This document shows, in pieces, positions 7,603 through 16,735 of a stretch of 64,000 nucleotides of DNA. The first letter of the stretch is position 1. Each line of letters starts with the position of its first letter. The position numbers and the translations under genes were made by a program. The notes beneath the pieces were generated by a model. The model made no database searches. It was given only the letters and a program-made list of their open reading frames with translations, and was not told the DNA's origin. The stretch spans positions 4,464,001 through 4,528,000 of the forward strand of contig NZ_AP024702.1 of assembly GCF_037076345.1 (NCBI RefSeq), written 5' to 3'. The stretch comes from Haloferula helveola. Lineage in GTDB: Bacteria > Verrucomicrobiota > Verrucomicrobiia > Verrucomicrobiales > Akkermansiaceae.

Positions 7603-10600
7603 TCAGGGAAAGGTCACATTGACCCGGCTGAAGACCGCCCCGGGAGTTCCTGCCGTGACGGTGACGGTGACTGTGACGGTCTCGTAGTCCGGGTCCGCGT
7701 CAGGAACGGTCACTCCGGGCACCACATCCACGGTGACACCCGCCTCGCTGCCGCCGCTACCGGTCCAGGTCGAAAGGTCGGCGGACCATTCGTAGGTCAC
7801 CGTCGAACCACTGGAATCGACGGGCCGAAGGTGGGTGAAGGTGTAGGTTCCCGGTCCGGTCGCCGTCGGGCTGCCAAGTGGCGAGACGAGGCTCTCCGCG
7901 ACCGTGGGGTCGCTGTTGTGGAAATACCACTCGGCTCCGTTGCTCACACCGTCGCCGTCGTCATCGTCCTCGAATCCACCGACCAGTCCGGGGAATCCCG
8001 ATGCCCACACAGTGTAGGCCGACGAGGCTCCGGCCGCGGTCAAAGTCACCGCCGTGCTACTATTGTCGACGTAGGAAATGGTGAAGCTGTTGGCGCCCGC
8101 GGTGACCGTGGCTCCCTCGGTGAGTCCGTCGAATTCTCCGCTCAGCGCGACGCCCGTGTAGTCGATGAGAACGAGCTTGGTGCCGATCGGAAGGACCGAG
8201 GAGCTTCCGGCGATATCCGTGACCGAGAGCGCCACGGTGTTGCCGATGCTCACGTCGCCAACAGTCGCGAATACCGAGTCGGATGACGGAACCGAGCTGT
8301 CGATCTCGACTTCGAAGGTCGAGTTGTCGCCGAAGTTGAGGCCGAACTGGGCGGCGAGGCTGCCCACGCTGGTGCCCGGCGCGAGCGACCCTCCGGCGTT
8401 GACGTTGATCAGGGCGTCGATCGAACCGCTGCCACCCAATGTAGCGGTGTTGTTGACGTTGTAAGGGCCGCCAAGGGTGTGCGTGCCGTTGACGAGGAGC
8501 GTTCCGCCTTCGAGAAGGCTGCCCCCGGCGTAGGAATGCGCACCCGAGCAGGCCGCAACGGCGTCATCGAAGGATGAACCGGTGTTGAAGGCCCCGGCGC
8601 CGACGATGTCGGCCGTGATCACGAAGTCACCGTTGTCGGCGCCCTCCAGAGCATCGAGCACGAGAGGCTGGGTAACGCCGCTGCCATCGGTATCGAGCGT
8701 GCCGCTGAGGGTGAAGGTCCGGCCCTCCAAGCCGTAGTTGCCGATGCCCCGGAGATTGCCAACCGGGGTGATGGTTCCTGAGAGCTCGAAGTCGTTCGCA
8801 CCGCCCAGCCGCAGGCCACCGCCGTAGATGTCGATGTCTTGGGCGATCACCAGTCCGGGAACCGTGGTCCGAAGCTGCGCTCCCCGGGCCTCAATGAGGC
8901 CGGCTCCGAGTTGGGCCGGGTCGCTGATGGAGACGATCCCGTTCTGGCCTCCGAGAGCGGCTCCTTCGTTGATGTCGGAGTTTATGCCGAAGCCGAGGAC
9001 AAATCCGCCTGTGAAGGTGTTGGCGGGCCCATTGAGGATCAGCGTGCCCGGACCCGTTGCACCGACGGTTCCATCGCCGCTGATCAGAGTCGAGTGGGTG
9101 AGGGTCAGGTTTGTTTCCGAGGCGTTGAACTCAACCACACCGGGTGAGTTGACGACGATGTCGGAAGTCAACGAGCCGAGCAACGGGGGAGCTCCGGGCA
9201 GGGTGCCGATGCGAAGGAACCCGTCACTGACGGTGAGGGGACCGGCGAAGGTGTTCACGCCCCGCAGGCTGAGTCGGCAGGTGCCGACTTTGGTGAGTGT
9301 GCCTAAACCGGTGATCGGACCATCGATAAAGTCGGTATTCGGGTCGTCATCGCCGATCGTCAGGTCGTTGCCCTGAATATCGATACTGGTGCCTTCATCC
9401 GCGCCGAGCGAGCCGATGACCACTCCGCCGACCGTGTCGGTGAGTTGCAGGGTGACCGTGCCGGGGAGTTGGGCGCCGTCGGCCGAGTAGTCACCGTCAT
9501 TCATGATGATGGTGCCCGCGGGATCGACCAGCGCGACGGCTTCGGAGAGCGTTCGGAAGGCGTCGTATCCGTAGGTTGCTCCTTGGTCGCCTCCCGTGCC
9601 GAGGTCGGCATCGGTGATGCTGTCGCCACGACCCGCGACAAAGCTGTCGTCGACGTAGACCGTATTCGGAGCGGCGTTGGCGATGATGATGGTCCCGGTG
9701 GTTTCGCCGGTTGAGGTCTGATCGTCGATGGTGACATCGAGAACGGTTACCGGAGCGGTTCCGGGGATGAATTCCATCGCGGCGAGTGCGGTGTTGACCG
9801 ACGCCAGTCCGGAGGCGGTCCACACGCCATTGAGATAGGTCTCGCCGTTGCCGCTGCTCGCGGAAAGGGATCCTTCGGTTGCATCGCTGGTCCAGTTGCG
9901 GATCGTCAGGGTCGCGGTGACGGTTTCCGCTGTTCCGGCAGTTGCGGAGATCGAGCCATCCGACTTGTTCCAGAAGCGGCAGTAGGTGACCGCCGACGTG
10001 CCGTCGGTCAGGCTCGAATAGGTCCCGACTTCGAAGTCCCCGGCAGTGGTGGAGAGGGCGGCGCGGCCTCCGTTATCGGGGTCGATCTCGCCGAAGTTGA
10101 TATCGGGGTTGCCGTGCCAGTTGCTGAGGGTGTTGCGATTGGACAGGGGAACCGATGTGGGGGCGGATCCGTCGAGGGAGTATTCGACACTGTCGAGGAG
10201 GAATCTGACCGCGAGCGAGACCCGTTGGTTGGCAAGCAGCGGGCTGCCGGACAGGGGCACGCAGATTGCATTTCCATCCCAGTCGGTGTCGTTCAGGGAT
10301 ACCGGAGCTGCGGCTCCGTTGGTGTTCATTTTCGACACCAGGTAGGGAATGCCGTCGATCAGGTAGAGGCCGGTGCCGTTGGCGGTGCCGCCGAGATCCC
10401 AGACATGGCGGTGGTTTCCGCCGCCGACGACGTCTGCGGCGCGCGGGGTGAACGAGATTTCCAGCGAGAAACCGTCTGGCTCCGAGGGATTCGGCGAAAG
10501 CACGAAGCCGCTTTCCGACCCTCCCGCCTGCGCTGCCGCGTTCTGGGAGTTGTCGAGCCCGGTGAAGCCGTCTCCGAAACTGACCTCGTTCACCAAGCCC

Positions 10601-12756
10601 CGATAGATGAAGGCCGGTTCGACCGAAGTTCCCGTGACGACCGAGCTGCCGCCCGCTTCGTCGGAAACGAGGATGTCGGCCAGCGCGACTGGCGAGCCGG
10701 CGTCGATCACCGTCTGGGCGAGCGCGTCGCCATCGACCGGTGAGGAGTTGCCATCAAGCAGGACCAGGCTCGCGTTGTCTTGGAGCCCGACCACGGATCC
10801 TGCACCACTCACGCTGTCGATGGTGACGGTCAGGAGTTCCGCTCCCTCGAGTACCCCGTCGCCGATGGTGGTCAGATCAAGATCGGCGCTCGGGTTGCCA
10901 TCCAGAATGTCAATCGACGCGACTCCGGTGAAGTCGCTGCCGTCTTCGGCGAGCCCGCTGTAGCTGAGGTTGACCGTGATATCGGCCCCGCTCGGGGTGG
11001 GAAGCGCGTTGAGCGTGAATCCTGCGGGAGTGCCCTCGGTGACTTCACCACTGTCCGCCGCTATTTCTACGACGGGGTCGTTCAGCGGAGTCAGGACGAC
11101 GTCGAAGCCCTCTCCACCAAGGTAGGTGATCTCGAACAGCTGCGAATTGACGACGAAGGTCGATGCTTCCGGAAGTCCGGCGAACGTGCCGATGATCGGC
11201 GAGGTGGTGCCGTCGATGATGGTGATCGGCGATGCGGTTGGCGGCACGATGTCGCTGCCGGTCGTGTCGAGCACGGTGTCCGTGATATCAAGCGATCCCG
11301 TGACGGTCAGGCTGTCGTGATCTCCGACGCCATCGATTTCGACCGCGAGCGTGCCGGTGGAAATGTCGTGGAGCGAAACATTGTCGAAGCCGATCGCGAA
11401 GCCACCCTTCCGCGGATCGAGCGCACCTCCCGACGAGGCGTCGATGTCGCCTTCGGTGGAGCCGCCGTCACCGGCGAGGGTACCCTCGTTGTTGATCGTG
11501 TAAAACGAGGGTCCGCCGGTGGTCGCGCCGGTGAGAAGGAGGACGCCTCGGTCGACGATGGTCTCACCGGAGAATGTGCTGTTTCCGCTCAGGGTCAGCG
11601 TGTGGTTGTCGAGCTTCGTCAACGTGCCGTCGCCGGTGATCACGTTCGCCCAGCTTCGGTCGTTGGTTCCGCCGCGGTCGACGAGGACGGCCGGGCTGTT
11701 GATGGTCACGGTGCCGGTGCCAGGTGTGGCGGTGGTGCCGACGCCATCGTTGCCGAGGTGGAGTTCGCCCTCGGAAACGATCGTGCCGCCGGTGTGGTTC
11801 ATCGGCGCACGGAAACGCAAAATGCCGAGACCGGTCTTCGTGATCGAGAATGATCCGCCCGACTCGGCCACCACTCCCTCAAGTTGGAGGTTCGCGTTGG
11901 CGCCGCTCCCGACGTCGATGGTCGAATTGGCTTCGAGAGTGAAGATGGTGGAGCCGGTGTTGCCGATCAGCAGGTTGCGGTCCGCCTCGCTGACGTAGTC
12001 GAATGCCCCGAGGATCGTGATTCCTGCGACGTCGCCGAGATTTGCCCCGCCTCCCGAGGTGTTTCCTATGTCCACTCCATCTTCCAGAATCCAGGTGATC
12101 CCGGCACTTCCGCCGGATCCGTCGGAGTTGAAATTCACCCGGCCGTTTTGGACGTGCAAGGTTCCGCTCAGGAAGTTGTTACCGTCAATCGTCAGAACAC
12201 CGGAGCCCGACTTGGCCACACTGGCGGAAGCTCCGCCATTCTCGTTGAAAACTTCCGTCCCGGAAAGAATCAGTTCTCCGGTTCCATTGTGCACGATGTC
12301 GATGCCTTTGCCCGTCCCGGAGAAGGTGGCTCCGTCGAAGATGCGAATCTGGCCCTCGTTCGCCGCGTTGGCTTCTCCGATACGAACCTGACCCTCGGCG
12401 CCAGCGTCGATGAAGATGCCGGCGCTTGCACCGTCAAACCGAAGTTGCTGGCCGGCCCCGCCGTTGTTCTCGGTGGCGATCAACATGCTCGCATCGACGT
12501 TCTCGTTGATGGTCAGCTTGTTGATGATCCGGTGTGCACCGATGTTGCTGCGGTCGGCATGGGCCGCGCCGAGTTGGTAAAAGATGACTTCCTGGGCGTT
12601 GTCGAAGGCCGGATGGATGCCGGAATCCCAGTTCGCGGGTTGACCCCACGCGATGTTGTCCGCCTGGCCTCCGGTCCAGAGGTCGGTGGCGGCATGCGCG
12701 CCGGTGATGCAAAAGGTGGAGGATAGTGCCAGTACGTGCCTGAGCTCGGGTTTCAT
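7603..12756 (-). CDS. Giant secreted autotransporter-strand repeat protein with Calx-beta and LamG-like modules
   Basis: A 1717-residue exported protein with a signal peptide (MKPELRHVLALSSTFCITGAHA). Residues ~25-540 and ~1090-1560 are glycine- and threonine-rich beta strands of the autotransporter-associated repeat type, for example TGTGELILSGTEVF and GDGTLTKLDNHTLTLSGNSTFSG. Residues ~560-670 resemble a Calx-beta domain (VTEGTPAGFTLNA ... DGVLEGAELLTVTI). Residues ~715-930 resemble a LamG-type jelly roll. The C-terminus (~1590-1717) has the acidic, calcium-site-like DDDDGDGVSNGAEW segment followed by a beta domain common in Verrucomicrobia. No C-terminal beta-barrel translocator and no PEP-CTERM motif is present, so the export and anchoring route is open. 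A role as a surface or matrix protein is inferred. A strong terminator follows it. Confidence 0.85.
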   Translation of the reverse strand: MKPELRHVLALSSTFCITGAHAATDLWTGGQADNIAWGQPANWDSGIHPAFDNAQEVIFYQLGAAHADRSNIGAHRIINKLTINENVDASMLIATENNGGAGQQLRFDGASAGIFIDAGAEGQVRIGEANAANEGQIRIFDGATFSGTGKGIDIVHNGTGELILSGTEVFNENGGASASVAKSGSGVLTIDGNNFLSGTLHVQNGRVNFNSDGSGGSAGITWILEDGVDIGNTSGGGANLGDVAGITILGAFDYVSEADRNLLIGNTGSTIFTLEANSTIDVGSGANANLQLEGVVAESGGSFSITKTGLGILRFRAPMNHTGGTIVSEGELHLGNDGVGTTATPGTGTVTINSPAVLVDRGGTNDRSWANVITGDGTLTKLDNHTLTLSGNSTFSGETIVDRGVLLLTGATTGGPSFYTINNEGTLAGDGGSTEGDIDASSGGALDPRKGGFAIGFDNVSLHDISTGTLAVEIDGVGDHDSLTVTGSLDITDTVLDTTGSDIVPPTASPITIIDGTTSPIIGTFAGLPEASTFVVNSQLFEITYLGGEGFDVVLTPLNDPVVEIAADSGEVTEGTPAGFTLNALPTPSGADITVNLSYSGLAEDGSDFTGVASIDILDGNPSADLDLTTIGDGVLEGAELLTVTIDSVSGAGSVVGLQDNASLVLLDGNSSPVDGDALAQTVIDAGSPVALADILVSDEAGGSSVVTGTSVEPAFIYRGLVNEVSFGDGFTGLDNSQNAAAQAGGSESGFVLSPNPSEPDGFSLEISFTPRAADVVGGGNHRHVWDLGGTANGTGLYLIDGIPYLVSKMNTNGAAAPVSLNDTDWDGNAICVPLSGSPLLANQRVSLAVRFLLDSVEYSLDGSAPTSVPLSNRNTLSNWHGNPDINFGEIDPDNGGRAALSTTAGDFEVGTYSSLTDGTSAVTYCRFWNKSDGSISATAGTAETVTATLTIRNWTSDATEGSLSASSGNGETYLNGVWTASGLASVNTALAAMEFIPGTAPVTVLDVTIDDQTSTGETTGTIIIANAAPNTVYVDDSFVAGRGDSITDADLGTGGDQGATYGYDAFRTLSEAVALVDPAGTIIMNDGDYSADGAQLPGTVTLQLTDTVGGVVIGSLGADEGTSIDIQGNDLTIGDDDPNTDFIDGPITGLGTLTKVGTCRLSLRGVNTFAGPLTVSDGFLRIGTLPGAPPLLGSLTSDIVVNSPGVVEFNASETNLTLTHSTLISGDGTVGATGPGTLILNGPANTFTGGFVLGFGINSDINEGAALGGQNGIVSISDPAQLGAGLIEARGAQLRTTVPGLVIAQDIDIYGGGLRLGGANDFELSGTITPVGNLRGIGNYGLEGRTFTLSGTLDTDGSGVTQPLVLDALEGADNGDFVITADIVGAGAFNTGSSFDDAVAACSGAHSYAGGSLLEGGTLLVNGTHTLGGPYNVNNTATLGGSGSIDALINVNAGGSLAPGTSVGSLAAQFGLNFGDNSTFEVEIDSSVPSSDSVFATVGDVSIGNTVALSVTDIAGSSSVLPIGTKLVLIDYTGVALSGEFDGLTEGATVTAGANSFTISYVDNSSTAVTLTAAGASSAYTVWASGFPGLVGGFEDDDDGDGVSNGAEWYFHNSDPTVAESLVSPLGSPTATGPGTYTFTHLRPVDSSGSTVTYEWSADLSTWTGSGGSEAGVTVDVVPGVTVPDADPDYETVTVTVTVTAGTPGAVFSRVNVTFP

Positions 12757-12899
12757 GGATTTTGGGCTTGGGATTTTGATGGGTTCGCTCCTCGGGACCT
12801 CGCTTGGCGGCTGGAAGCACGGCTGCGGGGACGCCGGGGAGGAGGTTTTATCGGGCAGTTGGTGGGTTCCCCGAGGGGAACGGCTCGTTTGGGTTTTGA

Positions 12900-12930
12900 A
12901 TCGGCCCGTGCAGTACGTGAACGGGCCGAT
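12900..12930. repeat. 10-base inverted repeat (possible terminator or operator)
   Basis: ATCGGCCCGT (12900-12909) and ACGGGCCGAT (12921-12930) form a perfect 10-base stem with an 11-base loop. It lies in the gap between the end of the beta-propeller glycosidase gene and the start of the giant repeat-protein gene. It lacks a T tract on either strand, so either a weak terminator or a binding site for a dimeric regulator fits. Confidence 0.4.
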
Positions 12931-13000
12931 GACATGGGGGGATTTGCCGGTCGATCGAAGTGTTCCGACAAAAGTGCGATTTCTGAAAGAATCGGAGTAT

Positions 13001-13018
13001 CGGCCCCCAATCGGGCCG
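13001..13018 (-). terminator. GC-rich hairpin just after the glycosidase gene
   Basis: CGGCCC-CCAATC-GGGCCG: a 6-base perfect GC stem 10 bases past the stop of the glycosidase gene, at the probable end of the sulfatase operon. No clear T run follows, so this is a weak terminator call. Confidence 0.35.
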
Positions 13019-13028
13019 GGGCCTCTCG

Positions 13029-14030
13029 CTACGGCACTGGTGGTAACTCGATCACCGTGTCGCGATCACAGGTCAGTCGACCGTCTTCGACCCGTAGTTC
13101 CGCCATCTGGAGAAAGGATTTCTTCTGGGTGACCGTCCGCTCTTCCGCCGGAGGAGTCGGATACGGACGGTTCGGTTCGACGTGGTAAAACAGAAAGGCC
13201 CGTTCTCCGATCACCGCGACCGATGGATGTCTGGCCAGTGTCGCGTCTTCCTTACCGGATCCCGGATTCTCCAGGATCCGTTGCTGCATTGTCCACTTAA
13301 TGCCGTCGTTGCTGTGATATACCGCGAGTCCTTTGTGAGGATCGGTCAGCATCCACCACCGTTCGCGGAAGCGGAACACGTAGGGAGCCTCCTGATACCC
13401 GAATCCCCGTGCCTTCGTGTTGACTTCGCCCGGGCACTTGCCCCGGTTCTCCCACACCGACAGGTCCGTGCTGGTGGCCCATTGAATTCCTCCGTTCCCG
13501 CCGACACGGTAGTAGGCCCGGAATCCGTCATCGACTTTCACCAGCGACGCATCGATCGGATCGGGTTGTGCAAAATCGGGAACTCCTTCGAGTTTCCAGC
13601 CCTTGAGCAGGTCGTCCGCACTTGCCGAGTAGTGCCGGATCACGCCCTTGCCTCCCCATGGCGGTTTGGCGTTGTCCTTGTAGGTGACGAACATGTGGTA
13701 GCGATCGCCGTTCCGAATCACCGCCGGTGCCCAGAAGGTCACGGGCATGTCGGGTTTGCCTGCGACCCCGTCGAAGCTGCAGTAGCCGCGAAACTTCCAG
13801 GTCTCGAGATCCGGCGATGAGACAACACCGATTGGTGTGCCGACATAGGTGCCGGACTCCCGGGTTGCCCGGCGAGCGGTGTAGAAGATCCACCAGGCCT
13901 TCTCGTGCGTGTTCCAAACCACTTCAGGGTCACAGGATCCGTGGTAGTTGGGATCGGCGAAGAGCGGCTTGGGTGGGGCAGCCGCCAGCGTGATCGTTGG
14001 CAGCAGGAGAAGAAGAAGGAAGGATCTCAT
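13029..14030 (-). CDS. Secreted five-bladed beta-propeller glycosidase, GH43/GH117-like
   Basis: A 333-residue exported enzyme with signal peptide MRSFLLLLLLPTITLAA. The order of acidic residues fits the GH43-type five-bladed propeller: an Asp in CDPEVVW (residue 34), the FWAPAVI blade motif (~99-105), an Asp in DPIDASLVK (160) as likely pKa modulator, and a Glu in YQEAPYVF (214) as likely general acid. In this superfamily the enzymes release arabinose, xylose, galactose or anhydrogalactose units from glycan chains; the precise family (GH43, GH117 or a relative) cannot be fixed without a profile search. It is the last gene of the run of sulfatases and glycosidases, 76 bases after the beta-helix gene, and a GC hairpin follows it. 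It probably trims side chains of the same sulfated glycan. Confidence 0.8.
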   Translation of the reverse strand: MRSFLLLLLLPTITLAAAPPKPLFADPNYHGSCDPEVVWNTHEKAWWIFYTARRATRESGTYVGTPIGVVSSPDLETWKFRGYCSFDGVAGKPDMPVTFWAPAVIRNGDRYHMFVTYKDNAKPPWGGKGVIRHYSASADDLLKGWKLEGVPDFAQPDPIDASLVKVDDGFRAYYRVGGNGGIQWATSTDLSVWENRGKCPGEVNTKARGFGYQEAPYVFRFRERWWMLTDPHKGLAVYHSNDGIKWTMQQRILENPGSGKEDATLARHPSVAVIGERAFLFYHVEPNRPYPTPPAEERTVTQKKSFLQMAELRVEDGRLTCDRDTVIELPPVP

Positions 14031-14106
14031 GGCGTGGGTTTGACGGCGGCGTCTGGAGCCACCATGAGGGTATCTCTCCGCTGGCCCGGGTGTTCCGGAT
14101 CGAGCC

Positions 14107-15084
14107 TCAGTTGCCGCTCTTCGCGTCTCCTCCGCAACGGTAGCGGTTCAGGCGCTCCTGCGTTCCGCAGATGACGCGTCGGCCGTCGAATTGCGCAGTC
14201 CCGTAATCCTTCACCGCAATGTCCGCGCCGGTGATCTCAAGATCCAGACGCCCCTTGCCGTTCAGGTCGAAAAGTCGGGCATTGGGATTGTCGATCTTGA
14301 GTCCGTCGATCCGCACGGTCTTGCGGTCGGATCCTTCTTTCCACTGGAAGATCGGAGGAGTCTTGCTCCTTCCGCGGGTGCCGGTGATGACCACGTTCGA
14401 AATTTCGCTCTTCGAGTTCTGATACGTTCCCCATCCGAATTGGAAGGGCACACAGTTCTGGATCATCTCGATCGTGGTGTTCGTCACCGTGATGTCGAAG
14501 TAGAGCTTGATGGCGTCGTCGCCAGTAGCGAAGTGGCAGCCGTCGATGGTCGAGCCGTGCCCGCCAGCGAAGCCGTCGCTGTGGTTGGCCCAACCGCCGC
14601 GGTTGTCGATGAACGTGCACCCTTTCGCGTGACAGACCTTGCCCCAGCCGCGGATGAAGTAAGCGAACGGGTTGATCGCGGTCAGGTTGCTGACCGTCAG
14701 CACTCCGCCCCGGTTCTGGAACTGGCAGTATTCGAAGGGCTTCACGCCGCGGTTGTCGGCCCAGCGTTGCTCAGGGGTTCCGAAAACCACCGAGGTCTTG
14801 CGGTCCTCACCGGCGATGGTGCAGTCGAAGCGTGTGTGGAAGGCTCCGGTGACACGGACATCGCGGCCGATCACGATCCGCGAGACCTCCTTCGGCACAT
14901 CCCAGTAGGCTTCCTTGTGCGACGGTTTCTCGAACCGGATCGTTCCCGTGCTGGCGAAGGTGAGGGTGTGTTTGGATGCATCCCACTCGGCTCGCCCGGA
15001 GTAGTGCTTGATGAGCTCCGGAACGGACTGGGCCGATGCGGGAGTGGCATAGATCAGAGCCAGAACAAACAGGAAGGATTTCAC
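14107..15084 (-). CDS. Secreted right-handed beta-helix protein, GH28-like polysaccharide hydrolase
   Basis: A 325-residue protein started at GTG 15084, which opens on a signal peptide (KSFLFVLALIYATPASAQ); earlier in-frame starts lie inside the upstream sulfatase gene. The body has the repeating short-strand pattern of a parallel beta-helix (for example GGVLTVSNLTAINPFAYFI and GSTIDGCHFATGDDAIKL). Two signatures resemble the GH28 polygalacturonase active site: NHSDGF (residues 167-172, compare NTDG) and TGDDAIK (187-193, compare the conserved DD pair). The usual later GHG and RIK motifs are not obvious, so activity and family are uncertain; a lyase-like or non-catalytic beta-helix is possible. 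The gene is 14 bases from the upstream sulfatase stop, so it is co-transcribed with the sulfatases and probably acts on the same glycan. Confidence 0.75.
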   Translation of the reverse strand: MKSFLFVLALIYATPASAQSVPELIKHYSGRAEWDASKHTLTFASTGTIRFEKPSHKEAYWDVPKEVSRIVIGRDVRVTGAFHTRFDCTIAGEDRKTSVVFGTPEQRWADNRGVKPFEYCQFQNRGGVLTVSNLTAINPFAYFIRGWGKVCHAKGCTFIDNRGGWANHSDGFAGGHGSTIDGCHFATGDDAIKLYFDITVTNTTIEMIQNCVPFQFGWGTYQNSKSEISNVVITGTRGRSKTPPIFQWKEGSDRKTVRIDGLKIDNPNARLFDLNGKGRLDLEITGADIAVKDYGTAQFDGRRVICGTQERLNRYRCGGDAKSGN

Positions 15085-15098
15085 TGGAGGAAGCGGAC

Positions 15099-16718
15099 TC
15101 ACTTCTTGCGGCGTTTGGGCTTGGGATAGACATGGGCACCTTTTGCCCACTTCTCCCACGCGCCGGACATCGACCTGACCATGTCGGGCATGGTGGAGGC
15201 CAGGTTGTGCATTTCGGTCCCGTCCTTCTCCATGTCGTAGAGCTCCCAAAGGTTCATCTTGGGTCCGCCCGGAACGCTGACGCCCTTGCCGACTAGCTTC
15301 CACTTTCCGTCACGAACGAAGGCATTGTTTTCATGCTCGATAAAGATGGGTGACTTGCGGCCGAGCGATTTGCCATCGAACGCGGGAGTCAGTGAGACGC
15401 CGTCGATGGAAGTGATGCTGTGGCCGTCATGCTCCTTCGGATAGGTGGCACCCGAGACGTCGATCAGGGTTGCCATCACGTCGATCAGTTGGGCGGGCTC
15501 TCGATACCAGTCGCGACCCTTGCTGATCCGTGCCGGCCAATGGGCGATGAAGGGGGTGTTGGCGCCGCCTTCGTGGGCGAAGTGTTTGTATTGGCGATAC
15601 GGGGTGGCGGACGCGTTGGCCCAGGACTTTCCGTAGCTGGGCTTGGTGAGCGGTGTCTCGGGGGCGCGGTCCTTTACCGGGTCGCCGACTCCGGTCAGCG
15701 AGACTTCGGCGCAGGCACCGTTGTCGGAAAGGAAGAGAATCAGGGTGTTGTCGAAGTCGCCCGAGTCCTTGAGCGATTTGATGAGGTCGCCAATCTTTTG
15801 GTCGATCCGGTCAATCATTCCCGCGTAGGCCGCCATGCGTGCGCTTGATGCGGCACGGGTCGTCTCATCGACCTCGTTCCAAGCAGGAACCTGGGCGTCA
15901 CGGGGAGAAAGCGTCCAATGGGAAGGGAGGAGCCCCGATGCCTTCTGACGCTCGAATCGCTGCTGCCGGAGCTGGTCCCAGCCGCCGTCATACTTGCCCT
16001 GATACTTCGAGAGTTCCTCGTCGTGCGCATGGATGGGCCAGTGCGGCGCCGTGAAAGCGAGATAGAGAAAGAACGGATCGTCTTTCTTTTCGCCCGCCTC
16101 GTGGTCCTTGATGAATCCGATCGCGTGGTCGGTGAACGCATCCGTCGTGTACCATGGCCGGTCGGTGGTGCTCTTCAGCTCTTTGAGCGGCTTGTTGCCA
16201 TCGTAGATGATCCGCCAGTCGTAGGGATGGAAGTGGTGGGTCGCTCCGGAGATGCAGCCGTAGTAGCGGTCGAAGCCGCGCTGAAGCGGCCAGTCGTTCT
16301 GGTCGGTTCCGGCGAGGTGCCACTTGCCGGCCATGAAGGTCGCGTAGCCGGCCGACTTCGCGACTTCCGCGAGCGTGACGCAGGAGTCGTTGATGTTGCC
16401 GGCGTAGGCGGGCGGAATGTCGCCCGCCTTGCCCTTGTTCTCACCGGTCATGTGGCCGATCCCGACCTGGTGCGGGTGAAGCCCGGTCATCAGGGTTGCC
16501 CGGGTCGGGCAGCATCTGGCGGAGTTGTAGAACTGCGTGAAGCGGAGCCCGTTGGCAGCCAGCGAGTCGATGTTCGGCGTATCGATCTCGCCGCCCCACG
16601 CGCCGATGTCGGAGTAGCCCATGTCGTCAACCATGATCAGGATGACGTTCGGGCGTTCGGCGGCATTCAGGGCGGCCGTCAGGAGGCAACAGGCCGAGAG
16701 GAGGATTTGTCGGGTCAT
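15099..16718 (-). CDS. Secreted sulfatase (arylsulfatase A-like, S1 family)
   Basis: A 539-residue enzyme with signal peptide MTRQILLSACCLLTAALNA. The calcium site is LIMVDDMGYSD. The formylglycine motif C-C-P-T-R is at residues 69-73 followed by ATLMTGLHPHQVGIGHM, then GKWHLAG and FLSDNGACAEVS. The C-terminus is lysine- and arginine-rich (KPKRRKK). Its layout (GIGHMTGENKG, later ASATPYRQYKHFAHEGG) closely parallels the sulfatase half of the fusion gene at 19556-24550, suggesting duplication within the locus. It starts 17 bases after the stop of the upstream sulfatase and ends 14 bases before the beta-helix gene. Expected to remove sulfate esters from an imported or extracellular glycan; the substrate is unknown. 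Confidence 0.92.
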   Translation of the reverse strand: MTRQILLSACCLLTAALNAAERPNVILIMVDDMGYSDIGAWGGEIDTPNIDSLAANGLRFTQFYNSARCCPTRATLMTGLHPHQVGIGHMTGENKGKAGDIPPAYAGNINDSCVTLAEVAKSAGYATFMAGKWHLAGTDQNDWPLQRGFDRYYGCISGATHHFHPYDWRIIYDGNKPLKELKSTTDRPWYTTDAFTDHAIGFIKDHEAGEKKDDPFFLYLAFTAPHWPIHAHDEELSKYQGKYDGGWDQLRQQRFERQKASGLLPSHWTLSPRDAQVPAWNEVDETTRAASSARMAAYAGMIDRIDQKIGDLIKSLKDSGDFDNTLILFLSDNGACAEVSLTGVGDPVKDRAPETPLTKPSYGKSWANASATPYRQYKHFAHEGGANTPFIAHWPARISKGRDWYREPAQLIDVMATLIDVSGATYPKEHDGHSITSIDGVSLTPAFDGKSLGRKSPIFIEHENNAFVRDGKWKLVGKGVSVPGGPKMNLWELYDMEKDGTEMHNLASTMPDMVRSMSGAWEKWAKGAHVYPKPKRRKK

Positions 16719-16735
16719 CGTGATCGGGTCGGAGG

